A stretch of DNA of 64,000 nt from Hirsutella rhossiliensis (GCF_020360975.1 NW_025408669.1:2790001-2854000); one strand, 5' to 3'. Numbered from the stretch's first letter, positions 46,801 to 57,774 are shown. Program-made: numbers and translations. The notes: generated by a model not told the origin, from the sequence alone.

Positions 46801-49800
46801 CGCCGGCGCGACGCAGATCCACACCCATAGCCCGACATGCGTCAAGTACTCCCTGGGCAACAAGGGGCGAAAGGGCGACCTCTGTCGCTTCAAGGCGCCA
46901 TGGAAGCTGGTCGAGGAGACTGCCTTCTCATCGGACGGTGTACTGCGGATCCGCAGGACACACCCCATGGTGAACCGGTGGAACAAGGCCATCGCCGTGG
47001 CTCCGCCACAACCATGACATTTCCTTCATAGCGACGCAACGGAAGACCATGGCGCTCGTCTACTACGTCACGAACTACGCGACCAAGGTGGAGGACCCGA
47101 CGTGGAAGCGCGTCGCCGCCGCGGCGGAACTGCTGCCCGTTCTCTCGGCCGGCGGCCAGCCGGGTGCCGGGGATGACGCCCGTGGTGGCGTCGTCGGCGA
47201 CGGCGATGGAACTAAAAACAAGACGCGGCAGTTTCTGATGAGAGTGGCGAATCGGGTATTCACGGAGCGGGCTCTGTCACAAGTCGAGGTCGTCGCCCAT
47301 CTCCTGGGATACCTGAGCGAGTTCACGGGCAGCAGCGCCTGGGCGTACCTGAACGTGTCGGTGCTCTACTGGCACGTCTCCAGGCGGTGGCGACACCTTC
47401 GGCAGGAGAGCGGCACCGCGGTCGCAGACGTGTCCGTGGACGAGTCGGTCGTCGTGGATGAAGCAGGCGAACGGATCAGCTTCGCCGAGGCGTACCATCA
47501 TCGCGGACACGTCCTACGAGGCTTGTGCCTATATGACTATGTCTCGCTCGTTAGGCTCCAACGCGTCGGCAAGGAAGGGTGCTCCGGTGCCTGGGAGAGG
47601 TGCCGTTCGAGAGCGGCTGGGAGGCCGGTAGGGACTGGGTGCAGGTGTTAAGGCGGCCGGGAAAGCACGCCGTCGTCTGCCTTGACGGCTACCTAAGCAA
47701 GGATTTCGAGCAGGACGACGAGGAATCGGGCCATCGCAGGTAAGTTCGGCAAGACGGCGGGGCGAAGAGGGGTCGCGACGCGGGGGGGCTTACTGTGCCG
47801 TCGCAGAGCAGCCGTGCAGCATCTTGCTGCCCTGTTTGTGCCGTGGGAGGCCTTTCTCGGCGAAGAGCGAGGCGACATCAATGATATATGGAGGCGGGCG
47901 CGAGAGCAGCTGCCGCCGAGAACTCTCTGCCTCGTCGATAACGTTCAACTGCTCCGGCGGTCCGCCGAGGACGCAAGGCGAGACGCCAAGCAGTGGGCGG
48001 CCTCGGGCGGTGACGGGGATCCCGGCGGCGCTCTCGGCGCGGGGGAGGAGGGGGGCCAACACCCGGGGGACCACGACGCGGCCTCGGCGTACCAGTCCGA
48101 CAACGTCGGAAACGCAACGCGACTAATCGACGTCGTCCGAAGCGCGGCCGGAGCGAGCCAGATCACGGCGGATCGCGCGAGCTTTCGGGAATGATACAGC
48201 AGCTGTGCCGCTTCCAGCAATCAGCGCTGGTCTCGACCGCCGAGCTTCAGGCCGCCATCGTGAGGGAACGGGACGGGAGGCACATCGACATGCCGGGGCA
48301 GGTGTTTTCCGGGGCTGCGGTGCCGCCGCAGGACCAGGTCAAGGCCATCAAGTCGCAGCAGACATGCGCCTCTAGGGAGAGGGTGAAGATGATCCAGGGC
48401 ATACAAAGCATGGCCCCGGCCCACGGCACCGATCGTGGTGCAGCGGAGAGGAGCGTGCTGACCGGCTTCGGGGAGGAAGACGTGCAGATGACGCGAGCGG
48501 AAGCCGAGGAGACGGCAGGTAACGCGGGGGCTGGAATGGAAGTCCGCCTCGGCCCGTCGACCTCCTTCCTCGAGGCCGGGAAAGGCTTGACGACACGCTT
48601 GACGCTGAACAAGAAACAGGCGATCGCCTTCTCCATACTATGCCGCCACCTGGACTCGATGCGGCAAGGAGACGGAGGCGACGTCAGCCAGCTCTGCCAA
48701 TTCGTCGGCGGCGAGGGCGGCACCGGCAAGTCTCGCGTCATCGGAGCACTCGTGGGCCTTTTCGCCGCGAAGGGCATCTCGCCGCCTGCTGATAACGGCG
48801 ACGTCGGGGACCGCCGCGGCGCGGGTCAATGGCATCACCATCCACCCGCCTGCGGCTTCACCAGGACCAAGCGCCGGGCGCGAACACGGCGAGGGACGTC
48901 GACGGGGTGCGGTTGCCGAGGCAGGCGGAGCGGTTCGTTAACGGCCAGTCCAGGATGGACTGGCAGGATAGGACGTGCTCGTCATCGACGAGGTGAGCAT
49001 GCTCGGCGCGCGGACGCTGCACGCCGTCAACGAGCGGCTCTGCCAGCTGCGGGGATCGAAGCGGGACTTCGGGGGGATCCCCATCGTCCTCTTCTGCGGG
49101 GACTTCCACCAGTTCCGCCCCGTCCAGGAGAGGTCGATCCTGTTGCCGAGCGCGGCCGTCTCGTGGGACGAGGACAACTCGTTCAGTGCCGAGCAGCGGC
49201 ACCAGCACGACAAGGCGCACGCGCTGTGGAAGGGGTTCACGACCGTCGTCATTCTGGACGAGCAGATGCGCGCCGCCGGCGACCCGGAGCTGCGGCGGCT
49301 GCTGAAGCGGATCCGACGGGGCGTGCAGGACCACACGGACCTGGATCTCTCAACTCGAGGTGCCACCGGAAGGCAGGCGGATCCCGTGGGAGACGGGTAT
49401 CACGGTGGTGACGCCGCTCAACAGGAACCGGTGGAACCTCAACATGGAGGCGAGCCTGGCGTTCCAGATCCAGCAGCGGTCGACGGTGCGCATCTTCCTC
49501 CGAGCACAATGGAAGGACGGCCTGCCGACCGAGGAAGAGGCCATCATGATGTTGAACCAGGGCGACGACAGCGCGATCCCGGTGCCGGCCGTCTTCATGT
49601 TCGTGCCGGGGATGCCGGTCGTCGAACCACAACACCCACCAGGGGCTAAAGCTGGTGAACGGCGCCGGCTACACGGCGGCGGAGGTCATCGTCGACAAGG
49701 CGCACCCGGGCATCGGCTCGGCCGACATGGTGATCCACTTCGGCCGCCGGCGGCGATCATACTGGGGTCGGAGACGACCAAGGACTTCCGCTTCGTCGGG

Positions 49801-50636
49801 ATGCCGCCTGGCACCATCCTCCTGACGCCCATGAGCGTCAGGATCCAGTGTCACCGGAAGCGACCGTGGCAGCAGAACGACGTCAGCCGCAAGGGCCTGC
49901 CGTGCGCCGCCGCCTTCGCATGCACGGATTACAAGGTGCAGGGGGGGACGCTCGAGCGCGTCGCGCTCGAGCTGCGAGGGACGAGGACGATAAACGTCGG
50001 CGGACGTGCCGTCCCCTCGCAGTGCGACCCGTATAGCCTGTACGTGCAGCTGTCGCGGTGCCCGACGCTGGACGGCATCATGCTCGTGTCGAAGGTGCGA
50101 GAGAGGGACCTGGTGGGAAACCGGGTCCCCCGGGAGATGACGGCCGCACAAGCGAGGCTAGAGGAACTGAGCGACAGAACCGTCCGGGAGGCGCTGTGCT
50201 GGCTCGGCGACGACTTCGAATTGAATTCGCGCAGAAACAGAGAAGCCCTGGACAGGCATGAATTGCATGAATGACGTCGGACGCGGGAAACGGCCAACGT
50301 ATAAGCAAGAGACTTAAGGCAATGGACGTAACTGCCAGGCCAATCGGAGGCCAACCGGAAAGCGGAATTGGGGAATTTGAGCGGGAACGGCAACGGCTTT
50401 TCACACCCAACAGGAAGGCGGGATTCGCACAAAGGGCAAAGGGACAAGACGAAAGAGGGCAAACCTTTAGGCCAACCGGAAAGCAACCATTTTAAGACGA
50501 AACAAGACGAAAGAGGCAATTTTCAAGCCAACCGGAAAGCAGGCCGGGAGAAAAAGCCAACCAACGAGAAGCGGACAAAAGCTGGCGAATCAGGGGCGCG
50601 AATCCGGGGGGACAAAAAATCCGGGGGCATAAAGTC

Positions 50637-50653
50637 CTTTCGTTCCTCAAGGC
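50637..50653 (+). repeat. Right terminal repeat of Helitron copy 2
   Basis: CTTTCGTTCCTCAAGGC is the exact reverse complement of the left repeat at 40743-40759. It lies directly before the resumed DUF3435 coding sequence. Confidence 0.85.
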
Positions 50654-50660
50654 AAGGCAT

Positions 50661-51572
50661 CACGCCAATTCGAATCCCTTTCAGAAGCACTACCTGGGAC
50701 GGGAGGTTTGCGCGGATACTTGGGGTATTCTCCGGCGACAAAAACCACAGCAGGCGCTCATAAGGCAGGCCTGCAGCGTCGGCCACTCTATCAGCAAGCG
50801 GAGACCCACGGATCTCACAGCTGAACAAATAGCATCCGTGTCTACTGATCCTATCATCAAGCGACTAGAGCAAGACCTTCGGCATCATCGCCCAGGTTCA
50901 AAGAAGCACATGGAACTCCGCCGTCGACTGAGGAACGAGAAGCAAAGATTGAAGAGGGTGCTTAAGCAGAAGATTCGAGATGAATGGACTGCCAGACAGG
51001 CGGTGGACGACATTGAGGGGCAATTGCAAGGTATTGGGTTTGTCAAACAAGCGACTGTGAACACTCCCATTTGTCCTCAGCGACCGGCTCAAAAGCGATT
51101 GGTTGAGGCCCTCGCCGCTCCACTTGGCAACACGCTCGAAGGTCAATATCGACGGAGAGACAATGCTATCGCCGCCATCGTAGCTTATTGTATGGTCGAG
51201 GAAGGGCAGACGATCCGCGGCGCTCGAGCGTCGGTCGACTCAACTAGGCCTACTCTCATGAACGAACCGCCTATCAACAGCCCTCAACTCACGGCTCTGA
51301 TGTCCACCTTCATTAAGACAGTCACGGACAGGCCTCGAAGATGCTTCATCTGTGTCGGCAAGGCCCTTGATTTGACATCAGATGATGGGGCCGTGGAGGT
51401 TCTCATTCGCGAGTTTTACACTCCTGGAGACCTGTCCAAGCACTTCCGACGCAAGCACTTGTCGAATTTACGCGAGGGCGATGAGATTAGATGTTCGATC
51501 TGCGATTTGCCACTGGACCATATGGAGCATCTGCGGAACCATGCTCTACGAATACACGGAACAGTGTCCTAA
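50661..51572 (+). pseudogene. DUF3435 gene, 3' part, separated by the Helitrons
   Basis: The frame is open from 50661 (HANSNPFQKHYLGREVC) to the TAA at 51570-51572 with no damage. The HYLG tyrosine (codon 50691-50693) matches the nucleophile position of tyrosine recombinases. Next come KRRPTDLTAEQIASV, a basic coiled-coil-like region (KKHMELRRRLRNEKQRLKR) and two C2H2-type fingers at the end: CFIC...HFRRKH and CSIC...HLRNHALRIH. This is the usual C terminus of fungal DUF3435/C2H2 proteins and completes the part at 28368-29916. It has no start codon of its own upstream of a GTG at 50838. Confidence 0.85.
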
Positions 51573-52599
51573 GCTATGCCTTTGACCAATCGAAGTTGTT
51601 GGTCTGCAAGGTAGCAAATCGAATGTATCGCTTGGTATCTCCACGGTCAACCTGCATCGCGCGAAATCTATGTGTGTGGCTAAAGCAGTCACCTTGTTCT
51701 CAACCAGACTTCCCTAATCAGGAGAATATCCTTTCTTTTTAGTATGAGACAAGGAGAACTTACGTTCCTCGAGCTTCAGCCTTCTAGTTGACGTCCATTT
51801 TCGCGCGGTGGTGATAGAGGAACTTTTGCGGTGGAAGTGTTCCAATCGTTCTTACGAGGAATGTCGGAGTGTTAGGCTATTAGGTGTTATCAAGGACCAC
51901 CTGAAAGATCATTATAAGGCCATGTATCAGGACCTATAGTGACCTCACGTGTATGGCTAATTTGGTGCCCATGGAGTTACCCAACGGCATAAATAGGACC
52001 GTTGGGCCGCACCTTTCTAGATCTTCATAACAACTTGTGTACTTGGCTCCTACCTCTTCCAATGTGTATTGGCGTAATCGTCGTTAAACATTAATTCTGT
52101 CTTTCGCTTGAACGGCCGTCGGGCCACCTAAAAATCCACACCTAGATAAAAGGCGTGCATGATCGAGCGTCCAGCGTCCTTTGCAACAAACCAATTGTCA
52201 AGGACAACCACGTGGGCGGCATCGTATCGGCTCTCAGTCGCGGGAAGTGCATCGATCGTCAATGTGACTAGAACACAACGTAACTAAGGAACGAGCATTC
52301 TTGAAAACGTCAATTTGCTCCTCGAATGTTTGCCTGCTCATTACTTACGGCATGATGGAGGTCAATTGGGCTATCGTGGTGCCTTTAACAGTTACCTAGG
52401 GAGGCACGCAGCTATCTTACTTTTCCCCAGCAAGCTAGCGAGCAACCAGTCTGCCATGAAGGGCTGGCCGCGAGAATCCTCCCGAAGCTTCAGGATACAC
52501 GCTCAGATCTATTCCAGCCGCGCGACAAAGCAATCATGGTCTACCCTTGAAAGTTCACACTCTATTGTATTTCCATTAGCACCACCTGATCCACCTTGA

Positions 52600-52735
52600 G
52601 TAAGTACGTGCCGAACCTGAGCAGGGACTGAGCTACCCTGAGCAGGGGCTGAGCTACCCTGATCTGCCCTGAGCTGCCTGGAGCCGCCTGAGCCTGTCCT
52701 GAGCTGCCCTGAGCTGCCCTGGGTTGCCCGCTCCG
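52600..52735 (+). repeat. CCTGAGCTGC-type minisatellite
   Basis: About 130 bp of imperfect 10-15 bp units built on CCTGAGCTGC / CTGAGCTACC / GAGCAGGG. No coding role is visible. Confidence 0.8.
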
Positions 52736-53157
52736 GCGTGTGGAGCATCGAATAAGCCACTGCCAAGCGGTTGAACGAACATTGTACAGCCGCTGCATTT
52801 TTCGCAGCCGCAATACTTGTGATATCCTGGCTTACACGCGTCGCCAAGTTGTAGCGTATTTAGGAATCTGGTGTACCAGTCTACGCTTCACAGTCTTCGA
52901 TGCTGCGCGAAATACACATCGTGTAATTTTTTCCGGCCCTTCCATAATCTGCAGATACTCCCCTCTCATGCTCTTTGAACTCTTCAAATAACAAAAATTC
53001 GAGATGCGAAATTACAGTATCACGCATCGAGGAGAAAATTAACTTACCAGTTGGCAGTTGCTTGCCGTAGGTACATCTCAAGGCTTTGACCGTACCGTAC
53101 TTGCGTTCTGGCGAAAGGTTTCTACCGCCCTGTCAAGATCAAGACGCTCATTCACGG

Positions 53158-53214
53158 TGCTGCCTAAAAGGCAGCAAGCAGTTCGTAATGCCATATTAGT
53201 GATGGATTCGAACC
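53158..53214. other. Hairpin and tRNA-type B-box-like motif
   Basis: A perfect 7-bp stem TGCTGCC-TAAAA-GGCAGCA lies at 53158-53176. At 53214-53204 on the minus strand is GGTTCGAATCC, a perfect match to the Pol III B-box consensus. No full tRNA cloverleaf or good A box is present, so this is at most a relic of a tRNA-derived sequence. Confidence 0.25.
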
Positions 53215-54779
53215 TTCTAGGTGACATCGTCATCTATGCTGTGTGATGGGTTCTAATAGTGTAAATTACAGCTATGTAGTCCTCGTGCGTTTTACATTCG
53301 AGCTGAGGAAAGAAGAAGGAAAGGAAAATAGAAGGACAGAAATCCTCCAACAAAATAGACTAAGCCGTTACTGGAGCAACAGTGCTTAGACCGACAAGGC
53401 ACTGCCTTGTCCAGCAGGGCCTAGCCCGTTACATGCTGCCTAGGTGGCGACATCGCCACTCAGCCCAAAATTCCAAGTATAAGAAGCCAACTTTTCACCA
53501 TCACTTAGATAGAGAATCAAGAGTCTTTCGTTGTCCGATACACAGGGATCTTCTTCCCGATCGTTGTTCAGTCATCCACACCAACCGTGCCCCTTGTTGT
53601 GTGACCCTGTCTCTTCCGATCTGTGACTGACTGACTCACTCTGTTCCGTCCCGCAGGTCCTAACGGCCATCAGGTGCACAGCCTCTGATGCAGCTTGCGT
53701 CACTTGACCAATCATACGCGCAGCCCAGAGTTATTGATGTTCTAAGCTCCAGTTCTCATTGGTCAAAATCGCTTCTACTAAGAGGACAAGATGACGCCAT
53801 CCAGACGTGCGCCGTCTCTCGAAACATGCATGAAGTTTGTGCAAAGCCCTCCCTGCCCGGCTGAATTCTGCCTCCTCCTGGTAAAAGACCAGCTCAAACG
53901 GAAATAATACTGTAGTGTACACTATGTTACATAGTAAGCCAGTCAGGACAATAAAGGAGCACTTCGGCGCTCATTAGCTCCACAGGAGTATGAACTACTC
54001 GCGCATGTCCACGACCGTTGCCCACCAGACTTACCTGAGCCTGCTTTTGCCCAATCTAGACGCTATATTCTTGGCTCGGCGGGCGGAGAGCCGGAAAAGC
54101 CTATGTCGCAGAAGAAACGAAAAATGTCTTAACCTTCTTCTGGGCGTAGTTCACAAGCACGTTTCAGATCAACAGACAGTGTTGGAGCCGCCAAAAGCGG
54201 CAATTCTGGAGGTTGGGGTAGGTAAATAGCCCTGCCGCACCTCGAACGTCATCATCGCGGTTTGTGCCCATGTACCTGGAAGTAGTGTCGCTGAAATGCG
54301 CCCAAAAAGGACGCGGTTTGGTGACGCAAGTTGTGGCCCCTGACCATTCTCTCGCATACGTCTCCGAGACCCCACATCTCCCACCCTCGCCTTCACTCCT
54401 CTTCTCTCTAGCTCTACTTTAAAGTACTTCTGCACTATCCCGCTTCATCGCGCTCCAACCGAGCTGCTGCCACGAGACCCTCCACTACGCCCACCTTCGG
54501 GTTTCTCCATATGCCTCTAAACGCAGCCATCTCAAGAAGAGGGCGTAGTGCCTGGTACAACGCAAAAATCTGGCAGAAAAAGTGCTAAGAGAGGTGGAAG
54601 CACACTGTGGCTGCGGCATAGCAGCTCGTAGAACGAAGACGTCAGGTCATTGCTGTGTACATATTGCAACCATCTCGAGAATGTCGGGTGAAGCAGAAGC
54701 GCGATTCGGCCGGCAGTGCAATTTCATGGTTAACTAATCCTTTCTGGGCTGTGGCGGCAGCCATCCGAGAACAGGTGGT

Positions 54780-54883
54780 TTGTATGTATGTGTATTTCAC
54801 CCGGAGGATTTCTCCTATAGGGCCTAGACGTAAAAGCTACTGACATTTCAATACATTAATGCGTAACACCTTAAGCCCCACGC
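54780..54883 (-). mobile_element. 5'-truncated LINE 3' end (104 bp) with target-site duplication
   Basis: On the minus strand this is the terminal 102 bp of the LINE found at 55369-57138, ending in a short TACA tail. It is flanked by an 11-bp direct repeat GAACAGGTGGT (54769-54779 and 54884-54894), which is the target-site duplication. Identity to the 3' end of the neighbouring element is complete over 54781-54882, so the insertion is young or the pair is gene-converted. Confidence 0.85.
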
Positions 54884-54894
54884 GAACAGGTGGT

Positions 54895-55355
54895 AGGATT
54901 GATGACCTGCAGCAAAAGATGCAGGACGCTGCTGACCAACGATCTCCATGTGCAGGATGGCCCTAAACCAGGACCCCCTTAATCGCTCTATGCGCGATAT
55001 TTATCTTCCATGTGTCTAGCCGTATTAGGCAAGGGCGCCTCACACCTAGCGGTAACTTAGCTATGCGCGTTTCCCCTCTGGAAATGGCGCTGTCGTAAGT
55101 CACGATTGGTGAGGCGCACTTACACTATCGACAAACATGTCTGACATAACATAGAGGTGTCGCGAAGCCAGATACTTAGTGTCATCTGAATCATTAGACA
55201 GTAGCTCCAACTTTTCGTAACATAAGGCAAAGGCAATTGGCATCCAGAAAGTGAGGTTATCGCGAGATTTAATTACTATAACTAGTAACTTAGTAGTATT
55301 GATTACCGTTTGGGACATCTCCAAAAAAGCAAAAAGACGTGCTAGGCTAGAGAAG
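54895..55355. other. Short unannotated spacer between two LINE copies
   Basis: About 460 bp. No reading frame, repeat or RNA gene that I can support. Confidence 0.5.
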
Positions 55356-55368
55356 ACTAGATACATAA

Positions 55369-57138
55369 GACGTCACGACCAAGCCGCCCGAATAAACCGA
55401 TGTCATTTCGCTGCTAAAAAGACCATAGGATCAGGTCGGACGAACTCGACAAGAAGCCTGAAGCGAACGCCAGCTAGGCATTGAGGGGCCTCATCATGGA
55501 GACGCCGGCTGAGGCCGTGATCATGGTGGGGCGAAGCGCGTCGCCTGCGTCGACACCCGCGAAAAGATCGACACGCGTCGTGAGGCCAAGCACCAAAATT
55601 CGAGAAGCCGCGCGACAGCCCGACGATCTGGCTGAGAAGACAACACGCGCAACTAGGCTTGCAACGCGCATTGCCTCGGACGATGTCGCCATCAGTGACG
55701 CGACTGAGCGGCGCAAAGTTGCCAGCAGCAGCAGTGGCGCGAACGAAGGCCGAGCCATGCTCCAGAAAGTTCTCGAACTCTTGAGCGAGTCACGTCAAGA
55801 AACGCAAAAGCTCAGCCGAGCGATAGATGCGCAAAACGAGATCATATCCAGCAACAGCAGATGATCCAGGAAATGGATCAACAAGGGAAAGAGATGAGAG
55901 ATGAGCTTCGTCACATCCGAGCGCAGTTAGAGACCCTGGCTACGCCGCATCTTCTCTGCAGAGCAGTCCGCAGATGTCGTATGCGAGCGCTGCAGGGTCA
56001 TCGCCGACGATCCAGACAATGAACCGGGGCACCGTACCAGCAGCTAAATCGGCACGAACAGCCGTCAGCGATAGTCTCTACTGTACGGTGGACACATCAC
56101 GAGTCGAAGAAGCGAACAGGTGCCAGACGCAGATCGGCAACATCCGAAAGGCCATAGAGAGCGACATGAGAAAGAGTCAGAGGCAGGAGACTTGGAAATG
56201 CGCAGCGGTCGTGACAGACGCTCGAAACCCCGACCGGATCAAAATTTTATGCAGAGACCAAACCGAGTTGAAGCAGGTCAAGGAAGCAGCGCAGAAGACG
56301 GTAACTTCGGGAGCCAGGGTACTGAGAGATCAGCTTTACCCTGTCAAAGTCGACAACACCAAGCGTACCGCAGTGCTGGACGCCGAAGGCAACGTTCTGC
56401 CGGGCGCAGCTGAGGCGCTCGGAGCCGAGAATTACGTCACGATTGCCAAGATCACCTGGCTTAGCAACAAAGAGAAAGCCAAAGCGTACGGGTCAATGGT
56501 GATCTATGTCACCAAAGAGAGTGACGCGCAAAGACTTCTGGACGGCGTGTGGTTCGATGTTGCGGGAGAGTCCGCCTGCACCAATGTTTTTGAACGCCGC
56601 GTAGGACCGATTCAGTGCTTCAACTGTCAAGAGATGGGACACAAGGCGTTTTCATGCAAGAAGCCGCAAAGATGTGGCAGATGCGCGAAAGCAGAACATC
56701 ACCACAGAGAATGCAAGGAGACAGTGCCAAAGTGCGTGCCCTGCGGTGGACCACACGAATCGTACAGCCGGAACTGTCGGGCGCGGAACCCTGGGGATGA
56801 GACGCAGGCAGCGTCTGGCCCTTCGGGCTAAGCAGCGGAAGTGAGAATCCACTTAGGATCGATTATGGCACTAACCTTCAACAATACTAACACACAGGTA
56901 TTCGACTTCGGATTTCGACAGACCGCGCTTCAGCTGCTGAAGGTAGGACGCTGAACACTTGGAGAAATTGGCCTTCAAGCAGGCCTGTCACGGAGCGAGT
57001 AGCGGCGAGGTTGGTGTAGCGTATGCTGACCCGTGGGGCTTAAGGTGTTACGCATTAATGTATTGAAATGTCAGTAGCTTTTACGTCTAGGCCCTATAGG
57101 AGAAATCCTCCGGGTGAAATACACATACATACATACAT
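55369..57138 (+). mobile_element. Gag-only Tad-like LINE with 13-bp target-site duplication
   Basis: The 1.77-kb element is flanked by a perfect 13-bp direct repeat ACTAGATACATAA (55356-55368 and 57139-57151). It has a short 5' leader, a gag-type ORF1 with zinc knuckles, about 200 bp of 3' sequence and a CATA-rich tail, the form of a non-LTR retrotransposon. The endonuclease/reverse transcriptase ORF2 is missing: after the gag stop at 56831 only about 300 bp remain before the tail. So it is an internally deleted, non-autonomous copy that may have been mobilised by a full-length relative. Confidence 0.85.
55496..56831 (+). pseudogene. LINE ORF1 (gag-like) with three zinc knuckles, frameshifted
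   Basis: Starts at ATG 55496 (METPAEAV). It has a basic N-terminal region and a Gln-rich coiled-coil-like stretch (QETQKLSRAIDAQNEI, then QQQQMIQEMDQQGKEM in the next frame). Frameshifts lie near 55855 and near 55945. From 55974 to the stop at 56831 it is open and includes CFNCQEMGHKAFSC, CGRCAKAEHHHREC and CVPCGGPHESYSRNC, three CCHC-type knuckles in a row as in Tad-clade ORF1 proteins. ORF1 proteins bind the element RNA. As read the protein is broken in its N-terminal third only. Confidence 0.85.
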
Positions 57139-57151
57139 ACTAGATACATAA

Positions 57152-57774
57152 AGTATCCTGAGTATCCGTACCTGGGGTTGCCTCGAGCTAGTGGCGGTGT
57201 GTCACACACAATACGAGTCAGGGGTAAGCTTACAAGTGGGGGTCTAAAGACCCCCCGCCCTTGGGCTAATGATCGGCTGCAGTGAGATCGTGCTCGAACT
57301 ACCCCTGCCAATTAGTTTGGGCCGCCACGACATGACGGGGGGACAAAGACGAGACAAGGCAAGACAAAATGTGGCGCGACGTGACAGAAAGCGACCCACC
57401 TGCGCGCCATCGAGGTCGGCATGACGTCTGCGATGTTGTGTTGCAGCTGTAGTGACCCAAACACCAAACCTTGTTCCTCTCCTGAGCTCATGCAGACCAG
57501 GGCAACCATATGTACATACATATATACATACATAAATACAAGATATATATGCATGTACGTATGCACAAACATGCCTCGGGGCCGGCACGTTAAACCTTGC
57601 CATGGACAGCACGTGGCGATCGCGGCCCTGACCACCATCTCGCCGTGACGCCTAAGCCATGTTGTCTTGATACCTCAGGGTCTGACCTCGACTGGCCCCG
57701 GGCACGATAGGCGTACCTTACATAAGGAGGCGGTTCCTTTCCACGGGCCCCTACTGTACTTGGCAGCAAAGACA
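57152..57774. other. Intergenic region with ACAT/ATAT repeats
   Basis: About 620 bp, including a TACATA-rich patch at about 57512-57565. It precedes the Zn2Cys6 gene and probably holds its promoter. No gene seen. Confidence 0.5.

Larger units (their letters stand above)
42795..50274 (+). pseudogene. Helitron Rep/PIF1-like helicase gene, copy 2
   Basis: The best 5' start is the ATG at 42795 (ACCATCATGG), but a stop at 43172 means either an intron or a later start at 43482. The N-terminal region is Pro/Arg-rich with internal repeats. Then come: zinc-ribbon-like CMLCYRKS...CRGC...CAEC and DUF6570 (44.5-45.05 kb); Rep with the HUH motif HVH at 46492-46500 and Y2 motif YYVTNYATK (47061-47087); and PIF1-like helicase with Walker A GGEGGTGKS (about 48.71-48.73 kb), Walker B LVIDEVSML (about 48.98 kb), TDYKVQG and LYVQLSRC. 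Introns are at 46621-46678 and 47740-47806. Breaks: in-frame TAA at 45051, frameshifts near 46.28, 47.01, 47.59, 48.18, 48.78, 49.35, 49.62 and 49.74 kb. It is less damaged than copy 1 but cannot make a full protein as read. Confidence 0.87.
40709..50660 (+). mobile_element. Helitron-type element, copy 2
   Basis: About 9.95 kb, directly after copy 1 in the same orientation. It has the same plan: left hairpin and repeat, minus-strand accessory gene (40.9-42.3 kb), plus-strand Rep/helicase gene (42.8-50.27 kb) and a right repeat. The left repeat GCCTTGAGGAACGAAAG (40743-40759) and right repeat CTTTCGTTCCTCAAGGC (50637-50653) are perfect reverse complements over 17 bp. Proteins of the two copies agree at very roughly 80 percent of positions by eye, so they are diverged and not a fresh duplication. 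The right edge is uncertain between 50649 and 50661. Confidence 0.85.
51573..54768. other. Gene-free repeat-rich region
   Basis: About 3.2 kb with no supported gene. It contains a CCTGAGCTGC-type minisatellite (52.6 kb) and a hairpin with a B-box-like motif (53.2 kb). A CTTACGTTCCTCGAG stretch near 51758 resembles the Helitron right repeat at 13 of 15 positions, but nothing else of an element is seen there. Confidence 0.5.

Noticed and set aside
28368..51572. A Starship giant element with DUF3435 captain
   Set aside because: DUF3435 identity alone is not enough: I see no terminal direct repeats, no cargo set bounded by the gene, and the captain is interrupted by Helitrons.
51750..51775. A third Helitron right end (CTTACGTTCCTCGAG)
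   Set aside because: Only one short imperfect match; no hairpin, no left end and no Helitron gene between it and 50653.
54781..57133. A DNA transposon with 102-bp terminal inverted repeats
   Set aside because: Each arm has its own target-site duplication and LINE-type tail, and the interior gene is a LINE gag, so two separate LINE insertions explain it better.
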